Position numbers and translations under genes: made by a program. The notes beneath the pieces were generated by a model. That model did no database searches. It was not told the DNA's origin and saw only the letters and a list, made by a program, of their open reading frames with translations. Shown piece by piece: positions 31,729 through 40,615 of a stretch of DNA of 64,000 nucleotides; position 1 is the stretch's first letter, and every line of letters starts with the position of its first letter. The stretch spans positions 55,769 to 119,768 of the forward strand of contig JBBEAX010000038.1 in the NCBI GenBank assembly GCA_040882645.1, given 5' to 3'. This stretch comes from JAUYIV01 sp040882645. GTDB lineage: Bacteria > Actinomycetota > Acidimicrobiia > Spongiisociales > UBA11373.

Positions 31729-34344
31729 ATGCCCTCCAAACTCGTCATCGTCGAGTCGCCTGCAAAGGCGCGCACCATCGCCGGATTCCTCGGCGGTGAC
31801 TTCGTCGTGGAGTCCTCGATCGGGCACGTGCGTGACCTGCCGCGCAGCGCCGCCGACATCCCCAAGTCTCACAAGGAGGAGTCATGGGCGCGGCTCGGAG
31901 TCGACACGGCCAACGACTTCAAGCCGCTGTACATCGTGCCCAAGGAGAAGAGCGCTCAGATCACGAAGCTGAAGAAGTTGGTGAAGGACGCGGACGAGGT
32001 CTATCTCGCCACCGACGAGGACCGCGAAGGCGAGTCGATCGCATGGCACCTCACCGAGGTTCTCAGCCCGAGGGTGCCCGTGAAGCGAATGGTGTTCCAC
32101 GAGATCACCCCGGAGGCCATCCGCCGCGCCATCGACTCGCCGCGCGACCTGGATCGGCGTCTCGTCGACGCGCAGGAGACCCGCCGGATCCTCGACCGCC
32201 TCGTCGGGTACGAGGTCTCGCCGGTCCTCTGGAAGCTGATTCGGCCCAAGCTGTCTGCCGGGAGGGTGCAGAGCCCGGCGATTCGGATCATCGTCGAGCG
32301 AGAGCGCGAGCGGATGGCGTTCCGGGCGGCCTCGTACTGGGACGTGGCGGGCGTCTTTACGACCGATGACGGGTCCTTCTCCGCCGTACTCGCCGCACTC
32401 GACGGGGTGAGGGTTGCCACGGGGAAAGACTTCGACAGCGTGGGCGCCGTTTCCAAGAACGACGTTGTGTTGCTCGACCAGGAGCGCGCCGAGGATGTCG
32501 TGGCCGATCTCGAGACCGCCGAGTTCGCCATTCGCCGCGTCGAGAGCAAGCCCTACAAGCGGTCCCCGTATCCGCCGTTTCGGACCTCCACCTTGCAGCA
32601 GGAGGCCGGACGCAAGCTGCGGTTCGGATCGCAGCGCACGATGCAGGTTGCCCAGAAGCTCTACGAGAACGGGTACATCACCTACATGCGCACCGACAGC
32701 ACGTCGCTGTCGGAGACGGCGGTTGCCGCCGCCCGGTCGCAGGTCGCCGAGCTCTACGGCGCCGAGTATCTGCCCGACTCGCCGCGGGTGTACGCCAGCA
32801 AGGTCAAGAACGCCCAGGAGGCCCACGAGGCGATCCGTCCGGCAGGTGATCGTTTTCGCACACCCGACGCGGTTGCCCGGGAACTGAACAAGGACGAGGT
32901 CCGGCTCTACGACCTCATCTGGAAGCGGACCGTGGCCTCACAGATGGCAGATGCGATCGGCGAGAGCGTCCAGGTGCGGCTTGGCGCCGTGGGGGCTTCC
33001 GGACGCGATGCCGAGTTTGCCGCGTCTGGCAAGGTGATCTCGTTCCCCGGGTTCCTCCGGGCGTATGTTGAGGGCTCCGATGATCCGGAGGCCGAGCTCG
33101 AGGATCAGGAGGTGCGGTTGCCGCCCCTCTCCGAGGGCCAGACCGTCGATGCCGAGAGCTTGGAGGCGGTCGGTCACGAGACCAAACCACCCGCTCGGTA
33201 CACCGAGGCATCGCTCGTCAAGAAGCTGGAGGAGTTGGGGATCGGCCGGCCGTCGACGTACGCCTCGATCATCTCGACCATTCAGGATCGCGGGTATGTG
33301 TGGAAGAAGGGCTCTGCCCTCGTGCCGACCTTTCTCGCCTTTGCGACCGTCCGTCTGCTGGAGAGGCACTTCGCGACGCTGGTCGATTACGGATTCACCG
33401 CGCGCATGGAGGAAGACCTCGATGAGATCGCAGGTGGGGATCGCGAGCACATCCCCTACCTCTCGACGTTCTACTTCGGGAATGGCCACCCCGGGTTGCT
33501 CGATCTGGTGGCCAAGACCTTCGACGACGCCGATGCCAAGGAGATCAACACGATTCCCTTCGGGGGCGGAAGCGGCGATGTGGTGCTCCGGAGTGGACGG
33601 TACGGGCCTTATCTCGAGCGCGGTGAGAGTCGCGTGAGCGTTCCGGACGACCTGGCACCGGACGAGTTGACCGCCGAGAAGGTCGAGGAGTTGTTCGACG
33701 CCCCATCAGGTGAGCGCGAACTCGGCACCGATCCGGAAACCGGACTCGAGGTGGTCGCCAAGACGGGACGGTTCGGGCCTTACGTCATTCTGGTCGAGCC
33801 CGAGGACTCGAAGAAGAAGCCGAAGACGGCTTCGCTGTTCAAGTCGATGAGCCTGGACACGGTCACCCTGGATGACGCCCTCCGTCTTCTGGCGCTCCCC
33901 CGAACTGTCGGCGACGACCCCGAAAGCGGGGAGCCGATCACCGCCCAGGGCGGCAAGTTCGGCCCATACCTCAAGAAGGGTACGGACACCCGTAGCCTCG
34001 AGACAGAGGAGCAGATCTTCGAGGTCGACCTCGAGGGGGCGCTCGAGCTCTTCTCCCAGCCGAAGCGCCGAGGTGCCAGGAACACCGGTCCGCTGAGGGA
34101 GGTGGGCATCGACCCGGAGACCGGGTGCGCAGTCGTGGTGCGCGACGGTCGCTTCGGTCCGTATGTCACCGATGGCTCGGTCAACGCCTCGCTGCGCCGC
34201 GAGGACGCGGTCGAATCGATCTCGATCGAACGCGCCTCCGAGCTGCTCGCCGAACGCCGGGCGAAGCTCGAAGCCGAAGGCAAGAAGATCAAGCCATGCA
34301 AGAAAGCCTCAGAGGCTGCGGGCGAGTCTCCGGACGCAAAGTAG
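31729..34344 (+). CDS. topA: DNA topoisomerase I
   Basis: Type IA topoisomerase that relaxes negative supercoils. The TOPRIM domain starts at once (PSKLVIVESPAKARTI), with the acidic DEDREGE near residue 110. The catalytic Tyr is in YITYMRTDSTS, at residue 319. In the C-terminal half at least four repeats of GRFGPY/GRYGPYL/GKFGPYL type replace the zinc fingers of E. coli, as in actinobacteria, followed by a basic Lys-rich tail. ATG 31729 was chosen, because an in-frame ATG at 31675 falls within the palindrome. It has 871 residues. It heads the conserved topA-MFS-tmk-holB order. Confidence 0.96.
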   Translation: MPSKLVIVESPAKARTIAGFLGGDFVVESSIGHVRDLPRSAADIPKSHKEESWARLGVDTANDFKPLYIVPKEKSAQITKLKKLVKDADEVYLATDEDREGESIAWHLTEVLSPRVPVKRMVFHEITPEAIRRAIDSPRDLDRRLVDAQETRRILDRLVGYEVSPVLWKLIRPKLSAGRVQSPAIRIIVERERERMAFRAASYWDVAGVFTTDDGSFSAVLAALDGVRVATGKDFDSVGAVSKNDVVLLDQERAEDVVADLETAEFAIRRVESKPYKRSPYPPFRTSTLQQEAGRKLRFGSQRTMQVAQKLYENGYITYMRTDSTSLSETAVAAARSQVAELYGAEYLPDSPRVYASKVKNAQEAHEAIRPAGDRFRTPDAVARELNKDEVRLYDLIWKRTVASQMADAIGESVQVRLGAVGASGRDAEFAASGKVISFPGFLRAYVEGSDDPEAELEDQEVRLPPLSEGQTVDAESLEAVGHETKPPARYTEASLVKKLEELGIGRPSTYASIISTIQDRGYVWKKGSALVPTFLAFATVRLLERHFATLVDYGFTARMEEDLDEIAGGDREHIPYLSTFYFGNGHPGLLDLVAKTFDDADAKEINTIPFGGGSGDVVLRSGRYGPYLERGESRVSVPDDLAPDELTAEKVEELFDAPSGERELGTDPETGLEVVAKTGRFGPYVILVEPEDSKKKPKTASLFKSMSLDTVTLDDALRLLALPRTVGDDPESGEPITAQGGKFGPYLKKGTDTRSLETEEQIFEVDLEGALELFSQPKRRGARNTGPLREVGIDPETGCAVVVRDGRFGPYVTDGSVNASLRREDAVESISIERASELLAERRAKLEAEGKKIKPCKKASEAAGESPDAK

Positions 34345-34352
34345 CTCTCGGT

Positions 34353-34530
34353 GGCCAACGGCCCACGGCCTACGGCCGACGGCAAGAGCGTGTGGCCCGG
34401 TAGGTGGTGAGTTCTGCGTGGACCGGGGACTGTTGACTGTCCGCAAGCTGTTGGCTGTTGGCTGTTGGCTGTTGGCTGTTGGCTGTTGGCTGTTGGCTGT
34501 TGGCTGTCGGCCCGTGGGCCGTTTGTCGGG
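34353..34530. repeat. heptad arrays: GGCCNAC x4 and TTGGCTG x8
   Basis: GGCCAAC, GGCCCAC, GGCCTAC and GGCCGAC run in phase at 34353-34380. TTGGCTG is repeated eight times without error at 34451-34506. The downstream GGCCCGTGGGCCGT mirrors the first array. This is the purest heptad array in the window. Perfect copies suggest recent slippage or ongoing homogenisation. It lies between topA and the MFS gene and has no coding potential. Confidence 0.85.
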
Positions 34531-34552
34531 AGGGTCCAATAGAGGGCTCTGA

Positions 34553-34558
34553 TAGCCT
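34553..34558 (+). promoter_or_regulatory. -10 box (TAGCCT) of the MFS-tmk-holB unit, leaderless type
   Basis: TAGCCT is separated from the GTG at 34565 by exactly six bases (CATCGG). No ribosome site is present, so the MFS gene should be translated from a leaderless transcript. Confidence 0.6.
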
Positions 34559-34564
34559 CATCGG

Positions 34565-36001
34565 GTGACTCAGGTAACCGGGGCCGTACCTCGATCGGCG
34601 TGGGCGCTGATGCGGTCGGGCCCCTTTTCGCGGCTGTGGCGCGCCGGGTTGATCAGCAGTACCGGCGATTGGGTGGCGATCCTCGCCACCCTCACCCTCG
34701 CGGATGAGTTGGCTGGTGGCGGGGGCATCGTGCTCGCCCTCATGTCCCGGGTCGTCCCCGGGCTCTTCTTCGCGGCCATCGGCGGCGTCATCGCCGATCG
34801 GCTCCCTCGCAAGTATGTGATGATCGCGGTCGAGATCGGGCGAGCCTGCCTCGTTTTCAGTCTGGCTTTCGTCGAGACGATCAGTGCTCTCATTTACGTG
34901 AGCCTGGCGATGGAAGCGCTCACCCTCATCTTTCAGCCGGCGAAGGAGGCCACGGTGCCGACACTCGTGGCACGCAGCGAGATCGTCAGGGCGAACAGCC
35001 TCTCGCTGAGCGCGGCGTACGGGACCTTTCCGCTCGGCGCGGCGATCTTCACCGCGATCGCACCGATCAGCGACGACTTCACGCTTGGTGGTCTCCTACC
35101 GGGGACAGTGGTGGGCCTCGCCTTTCTATTGGACGCGTTGACCTACATCGCGTCTGCCCTGATCCTCACCACCCTCCCCGCGCAGGCGAGGCGGCAGCGG
35201 CGGCCCGGGCAGAAGCGGAGCTTCAGCCTGATGGTGCCGCTGCGCGACCTGTGGGAGGGGATCACGTTCGTGGCCAGCCACCGGAGGATTCGCTCGGTCG
35301 TGCTTGCGATGACAGTCGCGCTCGCCGGCGGCGGGATCATTGTCGTGCTCGGCAAGCCGTTCGCCACCTCGGTGCTCGGTGCGGGCACGGTTGGTTTCCC
35401 CGCGCTGCTGACCGCTTTCGGACTCGGCGCCGGAGCCGGGATCGTGGGTGTCACGATCTGGGGGCCACGGTTCCAGAACAAGGACGTGGTCTTCTCGATC
35501 GCTTTGCTGGTGACCGGGGTATCGCTTGCCTCTGCCGCCTTCGTCAAGACGCTCTTCGGCGGGGTCGGCTGGATCTCGGCGATGGGTCTTGGGGCCGGCG
35601 CGGCCTATGTGCTGGGATTCGCTCACCTCCACGAACAGACCGAGGACGAATTGCGGGGGCGCACCTTCGCTGCGCTTCTGTCATTGATGAGAATCGGCCT
35701 GCTGACGGCGATGATGGTCGCCATCCCGCTCTCCAATCTCCTCGACGGGGTCCTGCCCGGACTCATGTCCAGTGGATCGCGGATGATGCTGCTGGTTGGC
35801 GGTGTCACGATTCTCGGAAGCGGGCTGGTGACCATGTGGAGCGTTCGTCGGAGCCTGATCGCCCTCGGCCAAATCGGTGAGCGTCCCGAGGTCGACACTG
35901 CCCTCGAGGCGATGCGACATCACCGGAAGCGGATTGCGGGACTCGAGGAGACCAACGAGGTGGATGTCGTCCGGATGGACCCCAAGGGCGGAGGCGAGTG
36001 A
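34565..36001 (+). CDS. MFS transporter linked to thymidylate kinase
   Basis: A 478-residue major facilitator protein with about 12 spans and a short cytoplasmic tail. SSTGDWVAILATLTLADEL near residue 28 and the loop VIADRLPRKYVMIAVEIG are typical of the MFS_3 branch. It overlaps tmk by 4 bases. In streptomycetes I recall the equivalent MFS and tmk domains being fused in one protein between topA and the delta-prime gene; here they are separate but coupled. The substrate is unknown, and the constant link to tmk suggests a nucleotide-related role. Confidence 0.85.
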   Translation: MTQVTGAVPRSAWALMRSGPFSRLWRAGLISSTGDWVAILATLTLADELAGGGGIVLALMSRVVPGLFFAAIGGVIADRLPRKYVMIAVEIGRACLVFSLAFVETISALIYVSLAMEALTLIFQPAKEATVPTLVARSEIVRANSLSLSAAYGTFPLGAAIFTAIAPISDDFTLGGLLPGTVVGLAFLLDALTYIASALILTTLPAQARRQRRPGQKRSFSLMVPLRDLWEGITFVASHRRIRSVVLAMTVALAGGGIIVVLGKPFATSVLGAGTVGFPALLTAFGLGAGAGIVGVTIWGPRFQNKDVVFSIALLVTGVSLASAAFVKTLFGGVGWISAMGLGAGAAYVLGFAHLHEQTEDELRGRTFAALLSLMRIGLLTAMMVAIPLSNLLDGVLPGLMSSGSRMMLLVGGVTILGSGLVTMWSVRRSLIALGQIGERPEVDTALEAMRHHRKRIAGLEETNEVDVVRMDPKGGGE

Positions 36002-36603
36002 CCCGCTACGCAGCCATCGAAGGTGTCGACGGCGCCGGGAAGTCGACGGTCGCGTCGGGAGTGGCCATGGCTCTGGAGCAGCGAGGCATCGAAGTGGTGC
36101 GGGTGCGTGAGCCGGGGGGTACCCCCGCGGGGGAGGCGATCAGGTCGATCCTGCTCGGTAGCTCATCCGACCTCGCCGATTGGACCGAGGCGCTGCTGTT
36201 CGCCGCTGCCCGCGCCCAGCTGGCCTCCTTGATCGTTGGTCCTGCCCTCGCTGCCGGCAAGACGGTGATCTCTGACCGCAGCGTCTACTCCTCGCTGGCG
36301 TACCAGGGCGCGGGCCGCGGGCTCGACCTCGAGGCCGTCCGCCGGGTGAACGAAACCGGTCTCGGGGGCGTGTGGCCCGACACCGTCCTGCTGCTGCGCC
36401 TCGACCCGGACCATGGGCTGGCCCGTGAAGACGAAGCCGACCGCATTTCGCTGGCCGGGGCCGACCTGCACCGGCGGGTGGCGGAGGCGTATGGCCGGCT
36501 AGCCGAATCCGAGCCCGACCGCTTTGTCGTCATCGATGCTTCGGGCTCGATCGACGAGGTGGTTGGCGCGGCGATGGCCGCCCTCGACGGCCGGTGGCAT
36601 TGA
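35998..36603 (+). CDS. tmk: thymidylate kinase
   Basis: Phosphorylates dTMP to dTDP for DNA synthesis. The P-loop is GVDGAGKST at residues 9-17. REPGGTPAGEAIR follows, then the DRS motif (ISDRSVYSSLAYQGAGRGL) and a short lid region with EDEADRIS. It has 201 residues from a GTG start that overlaps the MFS stop. Its own stop overlaps the holB start (TGATG). Confidence 0.95.
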   Translation: MTRYAAIEGVDGAGKSTVASGVAMALEQRGIEVVRVREPGGTPAGEAIRSILLGSSSDLADWTEALLFAAARAQLASLIVGPALAAGKTVISDRSVYSSLAYQGAGRGLDLEAVRRVNETGLGGVWPDTVLLLRLDPDHGLAREDEADRISLAGADLHRRVAEAYGRLAESEPDRFVVIDASGSIDEVVGAAMAALDGRWH

Positions 36604-37658
36604 TGTTCCGCGAGATCATCGGCCACCGAGCCGTCCTCGAGATGCTCGAGGGCGACCTCAAGCAGCCTTCGCACGCGTATATGTTCGTTGGCCCGGGCAG
36701 CGTCGGTAAGGCAACGGTGGCTCGGCTCTTCGCCGCCCACATTCTCTGCGGAGACGACGAGCGGGACGTCCGTCGGGCGTTGGCCGGCCACCACCCGGAC
36801 CTGGTGCTCGTCGAACCCGACGGACGGTCGGCGCTCACCGTCGATCGTGCGCGCGACACGGTGGCTCGATCGGTGCTCACCCCGGTTGAGGCCACTCGCA
36901 AGGTGTTCGTGTTCGAGGAGGCGGGCGCGATGAATGACGAGGCGGCCAACGCCCTGCTCAAGACACTCGAGGAGCCGTCGGCGACCACGATGTTCGTGCT
37001 CGTGGTCGAGTCGCTCGACGACCTCCCCGCGACGGTGTCGAGTCGCTCTCGGACCGTTTTCTTCGGCCGGGTGCCCGAGGCCGAGATCGCCCGGGCGCTG
37101 GTGGAGCAAGGGATCTCGGCGGATCAGGCTGAGCGGGTTGCGACATCGTCGGGCGGCCGTCCGGGTATCGCCCTGATGCTGGCGACCCGTCCCGAAGTAG
37201 CGGCGTTTCGCAGCGCCTGGCTCTCCGTTCCGATGCGAGTCACCCCGAGCCCGGGGGATGCGTACCGGCTGGCCGAGGAGTTGGTGGGTGCCGTCGAACC
37301 CCTTCTCGGGGGCCTGGGCGATCGTCATGCCCTGGAACTCTCCCAAGGCGAAGACCAGGGCCACGACCTCCGGATGATCAAGGAGCGTCACGAGCGCGAG
37401 CGCCGGAGAGCGGGTGCCGCCCTGCACACCGCCGGCCTCGAGATTCTTGCCTCCTGGTATCGGGACGCCGCGGTCGCCCAGTACGGCGGACCGGTGCGGA
37501 ATCGTGATGTCAGTGGGGCTGATCTGGCGGAAGTGTCGGCTCGAGGTGCTGTCACGAAGGCCCATCGCGTTCTCGACGCCGTCGACTCCCTGAACGCCAA
37601 CCAACGACCCGAGCTCGCCTTCGGGGCGCTGTTTGCCGACCTTGGAACCGCGACTTAG
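36603..37658 (+). CDS. holB: DNA polymerase III delta-prime subunit
   Basis: Clamp-loader subunit of the replicative polymerase, 351 residues. The Walker A is altered (VGPGSVGKATVARL), which still has GK followed by a small residue. ANALLKTLEEPSATTMFVLV is the sensor region and SRSRTVFF the SRC-like motif (SRS here). ATG 36603 sits in the TGATG junction with tmk and is preferred to GTG 36594. The mid-region shows the C-terminal collar helices. The zinc-binding cysteines of the standard fold are not obvious (only LCGDD). Confidence 0.9.
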   Translation: MFREIIGHRAVLEMLEGDLKQPSHAYMFVGPGSVGKATVARLFAAHILCGDDERDVRRALAGHHPDLVLVEPDGRSALTVDRARDTVARSVLTPVEATRKVFVFEEAGAMNDEAANALLKTLEEPSATTMFVLVVESLDDLPATVSSRSRTVFFGRVPEAEIARALVEQGISADQAERVATSSGGRPGIALMLATRPEVAAFRSAWLSVPMRVTPSPGDAYRLAEELVGAVEPLLGGLGDRHALELSQGEDQGHDLRMIKERHERERRRAGAALHTAGLEILASWYRDAAVAQYGGPVRNRDVSGADLAEVSARGAVTKAHRVLDAVDSLNANQRPELAFGALFADLGTAT

Positions 37659-37689
37659 GCCCGGCTTCCCGTTCGGTGCCCGGCCCTCG

Positions 37690-38304
37690 ATGAGGGTCGC
37701 CCGCCCGGTGGGCATCGTCCTTTCTCGGTTGTGGGCAGACTTCGAGCGAATCGGCCCAAAGCTCCCAGCCGGGCCCCTCGTGCTCGCAGCCAATCACTAT
37801 TCCCATGTGGACCCGGTGGTGGTGAGCTTCGCTGCTGGTCGACCGGTCAGATTCCTCGCAGTCGACGAGTTGTTCGGTAGGTCGACCATCTTCGACCGAC
37901 TCACACTCTGGCTCGGGGCCATTCCGATGTCGCGGACGAGGGCGCCGCTCGGAGCGCTGCGCCTGGCCCTCGCCGAGCTCGCCGCCGGGGGTACCGTTGG
38001 GCTGTTCCCCGAGGGCGTTCGCGTATGGGCGTGGGGTGAGGTCGAGCCCAAGCGCGGAGCTGCCTGGCTGGCGCGCCGCGCCGGGGTGCCGCTGGTCCCC
38101 ATGGCGATTGCGGGCACCGACATGGTGCTGGGACGTGGCGCCCGGCGCCCCTCGCGCCACCCGGTGACCGTGGAGGCCTGCGAGCCCATCTACCCGGGTG
38201 ACTACCCGCCAGGGGGTGACCCGGCGGGAGCAATGACCAGAGAGTGGGAGCGGCGCATCGACGCGGCGCTGCGCGCTGCCGGCCAGAGGCGTGAGAGGAA
38301 TTGA
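37690..38304 (+). CDS. 1-acyl-glycerol-3-phosphate acyltransferase family (PlsC)
   Basis: A 204-residue membrane-associated acyltransferase that moves acyl groups to lysophospholipids or related acceptors. The catalytic box NHYSHVDPV (NHX4D) and the acceptor motif FPEGVR are clear. GAIPMSR and VPMAIAGTD are further family blocks. ATG 37690 was chosen; an in-frame TTG at 37633 inside holB would add 19 Pro-rich residues. It follows holB by 31 bases. The substrate is not settled. Confidence 0.88.
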   Translation: MRVARPVGIVLSRLWADFERIGPKLPAGPLVLAANHYSHVDPVVVSFAAGRPVRFLAVDELFGRSTIFDRLTLWLGAIPMSRTRAPLGALRLALAELAAGGTVGLFPEGVRVWAWGEVEPKRGAAWLARRAGVPLVPMAIAGTDMVLGRGARRPSRHPVTVEACEPIYPGDYPPGGDPAGAMTREWERRIDAALRAAGQRRERN

Positions 38305-38336
38305 CACCCGAGGACGGTTTGCATCGCTCACCGCCT

Positions 38337-38342
38337 TACGCT
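38337..38342 (+). promoter_or_regulatory. -10 box (TACGCT) of the epimerase gene, leaderless type
   Basis: TACGCT lies seven bases before the ATG at 38350, matching the spacing seen at other leaderless starts in the window. Confidence 0.5.
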
Positions 38343-38349
38343 CTGGGCA

Positions 38350-39264
38350 ATGCGCTTCTTGATCGCTGGTTCATCGGGACTGATCGGATCCGCTCTCGCC
38401 GATAGCCTCATCGGTGAGGGCCACGAGGTCGTGCGCCTCGTCCGCCCCGATACGAACGCCGACGGAATCCCCTGGGACCCTCCGAATCCGCTCGCACCCC
38501 ACATGGTCGAGGGCTTCGACGGCGTCGCCAACTTCGGGGGACGGTCGATCGGGGAGCGGCGTTGGTCCGACCGAGAGAAGCGCCTCTTGTGGGACAGCCG
38601 GGTAGGTCCTACCCGGGTGCTGGCAGAGGCACTTGCCGCCACGACTGCCAGACCCGCAGTGTTGGTGAACGGTTCGGCGATCGGGTTCTTCGGCGACGGC
38701 GGCGACCGAGTCCTCACCGATGATGCCCCCAAAGGTGAGGGGTTCCTCACCGACCTCACCGCGGCCTGGGAGGCGGCCACCGCACCCGCGTCTGCCGTGG
38801 GGATCAGAGTGGTCACGCCGCGATCCGGGATCGTGCTCAGCCCCGACGGCGGTGCCCTGGGCAGGCTGCTCGCCCCGTTCGGGCCCCGGTGGCTGAGCCC
38901 GTATCGGTGGGGCTTGGGGGGGCCGGTGGCCGGGGGGAAGATGTATTGGTCGTGGATCTCTCTCCGCGATGAGGTGGCCGGCATACGCCACTTGCTCGTC
39001 GACTCGCAACTTGCAGGCCCGGTGAACCTGGTGTCTCCCCAGCCGGTCACCAACCGAGTGTTCATCAAGACCCTCGGTCGTGTCATTCGCCGCCCCACGG
39101 TTATGCCGATACCGGGGTTCGTGCTGAAGGTCGTGCTCGGGAGCGAACTCGCCGACGCTCTGGTCCTCGAAGGGCAGCGCGCCGTTCCCGCCCGCCTCCA
39201 AGCGGATGGCTTCGTGTTCACCGACACCGACTTGGAGCTGGCGATGCGGGAAGCGCTGGCGTAG
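38350..39264 (+). CDS. TIGR01777-type NAD(P)-dependent epimerase (YfcH-like)
   Basis: A 304-residue extended-SDR-like protein with an N-terminal Rossmann fold (LIAGSSGLIGSALADSL). Further blocks are NFGGRSIGERRW, SAIGFFGDGGD and PRSGIVLSPDGGAL. WISLRDEVAGIRHLL and the C-terminal PRADgf-like VPARLQADGFVF complete the DUF1731-type ending. The substrate is unknown for the whole family. It has its own leaderless-type promoter. Confidence 0.9.
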   Translation: MRFLIAGSSGLIGSALADSLIGEGHEVVRLVRPDTNADGIPWDPPNPLAPHMVEGFDGVANFGGRSIGERRWSDREKRLLWDSRVGPTRVLAEALAATTARPAVLVNGSAIGFFGDGGDRVLTDDAPKGEGFLTDLTAAWEAATAPASAVGIRVVTPRSGIVLSPDGGALGRLLAPFGPRWLSPYRWGLGGPVAGGKMYWSWISLRDEVAGIRHLLVDSQLAGPVNLVSPQPVTNRVFIKTLGRVIRRPTVMPIPGFVLKVVLGSELADALVLEGQRAVPARLQADGFVFTDTDLELAMREALA

Positions 39265-39287
39265 AGGTTCGTTTTCCTGGCACCGCT

Positions 39288-39293
39288 TACTGT
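39288..39293 (+). promoter_or_regulatory. -10 box (TACTGT) of the acyl-CoA dehydrogenase gene
   Basis: TACTGT lies 16 bases before the ATG at 39310. A three-codon frame (ATG GCG CCA TGA at 39302-39313) overlaps the real start and would be the first AUG on the transcript. Confidence 0.4.
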
Positions 39294-39309
39294 GTGCCAA
39301 CATGGCGCC

Positions 39310-40479
39310 ATGACCATCACTGCGAAGACCGTCGAGGGATCGATCGACCGTCTGCTGGCGGAACACGACCCGAAGGGCGACCCCGTCGAATTCCTCGGTG
39401 CCCGTTACGACATGGGCCTGGCGTGGGTGTGGTTCCCCGAAGGCCTTGGAGGGCTGGAGGCCCCGCGCGGCCTGCAGACCGTGGTCGAGCAGCGGCTGGC
39501 CGACGCTGGCGCGCCCCATCCCGCCCGTTTCAACGCGCTCGGGGTGGGCATGGGCGCCCACGTGCTGATGGAGCATGGCACCGAGGCCCAGCAACGCCAG
39601 TGGCTCCGCCCGATGTTTACCGGCGAGGAGATCTGGTGTCAGATGTTCTCGGAGCCGGGAGCGGGCTCGGATGTGGCCGCCCTGGCCATGAAGGCGCTTC
39701 GCGATGGCGACGAGTGGGTGGTGAACGGTCAGAAGGTCTGGACCACGCTGGCCCACGTGGCCAAGTGGGGGATGCTTGTGGTCCGGACCGATCCCGAGGT
39801 TCCCAAGCATCAGGGCATGTCGTACTTCATCGTCGACATGAAATCTCCGGGAGTCGAGGTGAGACCCCTCCGCCAGATCACCGGTGAGGCCGAGTTCAAC
39901 GAGGTCTACTTCGACGACGCGCGAATTCCCGACGAGAACCGCATCGGCGAGGTTGGCGACGGGTGGAGGGTGGCGCTGACGACGCTGATGAACGAGCGGG
40001 TCGCCATCGGTGGCACGATCGCCCCCCGGGCCGCAGGCCCGATCGGTGAGGCGGTGCGGGTGTGGAAGGAGTACGGCCACGACGACGCCGCCGCTCGTGA
40101 CAGGCTCATGTCGCTCTGGGTGCGCGCCGAGGCTGCCCGACTCACCAACCTGCGCGCCGGCCAGATGCGGTTGATCGGTACTCCTGGACCCGAAGGATCC
40201 ACCGCCAAGCTGGTCTACGCCGAATTGAACAAGAAGATCTACGAATTCGTAGTCGAGTTGATGGGACCGGAGGGGATGCTCTACGACTCGTACCAGATGA
40301 CCCGGCCTGACGAGTTCACCAGCCACCCTCCGGTCAAGGCGTTTCTTAGGGCGCGGGCGAATTCGATCGAGGGCGGAACCTCCGAGATCATGAAGAACAT
40401 CCTCGGCGAGCGCGTCCTGGGTCTCGCCGGGGAGCCCCGGGTCGACAAGGACCTCCCCTGGAGTCAAGTGCCGCGATAG
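39310..40479 (+). CDS. acyl-CoA dehydrogenase family protein
   Basis: A 389-residue FAD enzyme that oxidises an acyl-CoA at the alpha-beta bond and passes electrons to ETF. WCQMFSEPGAGSDVAAL is the FAD/substrate signature, and NGQKVWTTLAHVAKWG follows. The C-terminal IEGGTSEIMKNILGERVLGL is the second signature, but the usual catalytic Glu position should be checked by alignment. The actinobacterial FadE paralogues are numerous and the chain specificity is unknown. It is monocistronic. Confidence 0.93.
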   Translation: MTITAKTVEGSIDRLLAEHDPKGDPVEFLGARYDMGLAWVWFPEGLGGLEAPRGLQTVVEQRLADAGAPHPARFNALGVGMGAHVLMEHGTEAQQRQWLRPMFTGEEIWCQMFSEPGAGSDVAALAMKALRDGDEWVVNGQKVWTTLAHVAKWGMLVVRTDPEVPKHQGMSYFIVDMKSPGVEVRPLRQITGEAEFNEVYFDDARIPDENRIGEVGDGWRVALTTLMNERVAIGGTIAPRAAGPIGEAVRVWKEYGHDDAAARDRLMSLWVRAEAARLTNLRAGQMRLIGTPGPEGSTAKLVYAELNKKIYEFVVELMGPEGMLYDSYQMTRPDEFTSHPPVKAFLRARANSIEGGTSEIMKNILGERVLGLAGEPRVDKDLPWSQVPR

Positions 40480-40615
40480 CCGCTCCAGTCTCCGGCAAGA
40501 GGCGAAGGGTGAAACCCGGCCAGGCCAGGCCAGGACAGGTCTGCGGAAATACCACGCTCCGCGCGCGGGTAACACCACAATCACATTGTTGTGATTTCCA
40601 GGGTGGAGTACCCGG
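40480..40615. promoter_or_regulatory. gap with CCAGG repeats and a TCACA/TGTGA inverted repeat
   Basis: A GGCGAAGGGTGAAACC stretch near 40501 resembles the GGCGAAA heptad family, and GGCCAGG units follow. AATCACA (40579-40585) and TGTGATT (40590-40596) form a 7-bp inverted repeat with a 4-base centre, 20 bases before the next gene, and may be an operator. Confidence 0.4.

Noticed and set aside
34451..34506. Possible CRISPR array
   Set aside because: Eight contiguous 7-bp units with no spacers and no cas genes in the window.
38371..40584. 737-residue minus-strand frame over the epimerase and acyl-CoA dehydrogenase
   Set aside because: No recognisable domain; antisense to two enzymes with intact signatures.
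40579..40596. CRP-type binding site
   Set aside because: The half-sites are in the order TCACA then TGTGA with a 4-base centre, the reverse of the CRP consensus.
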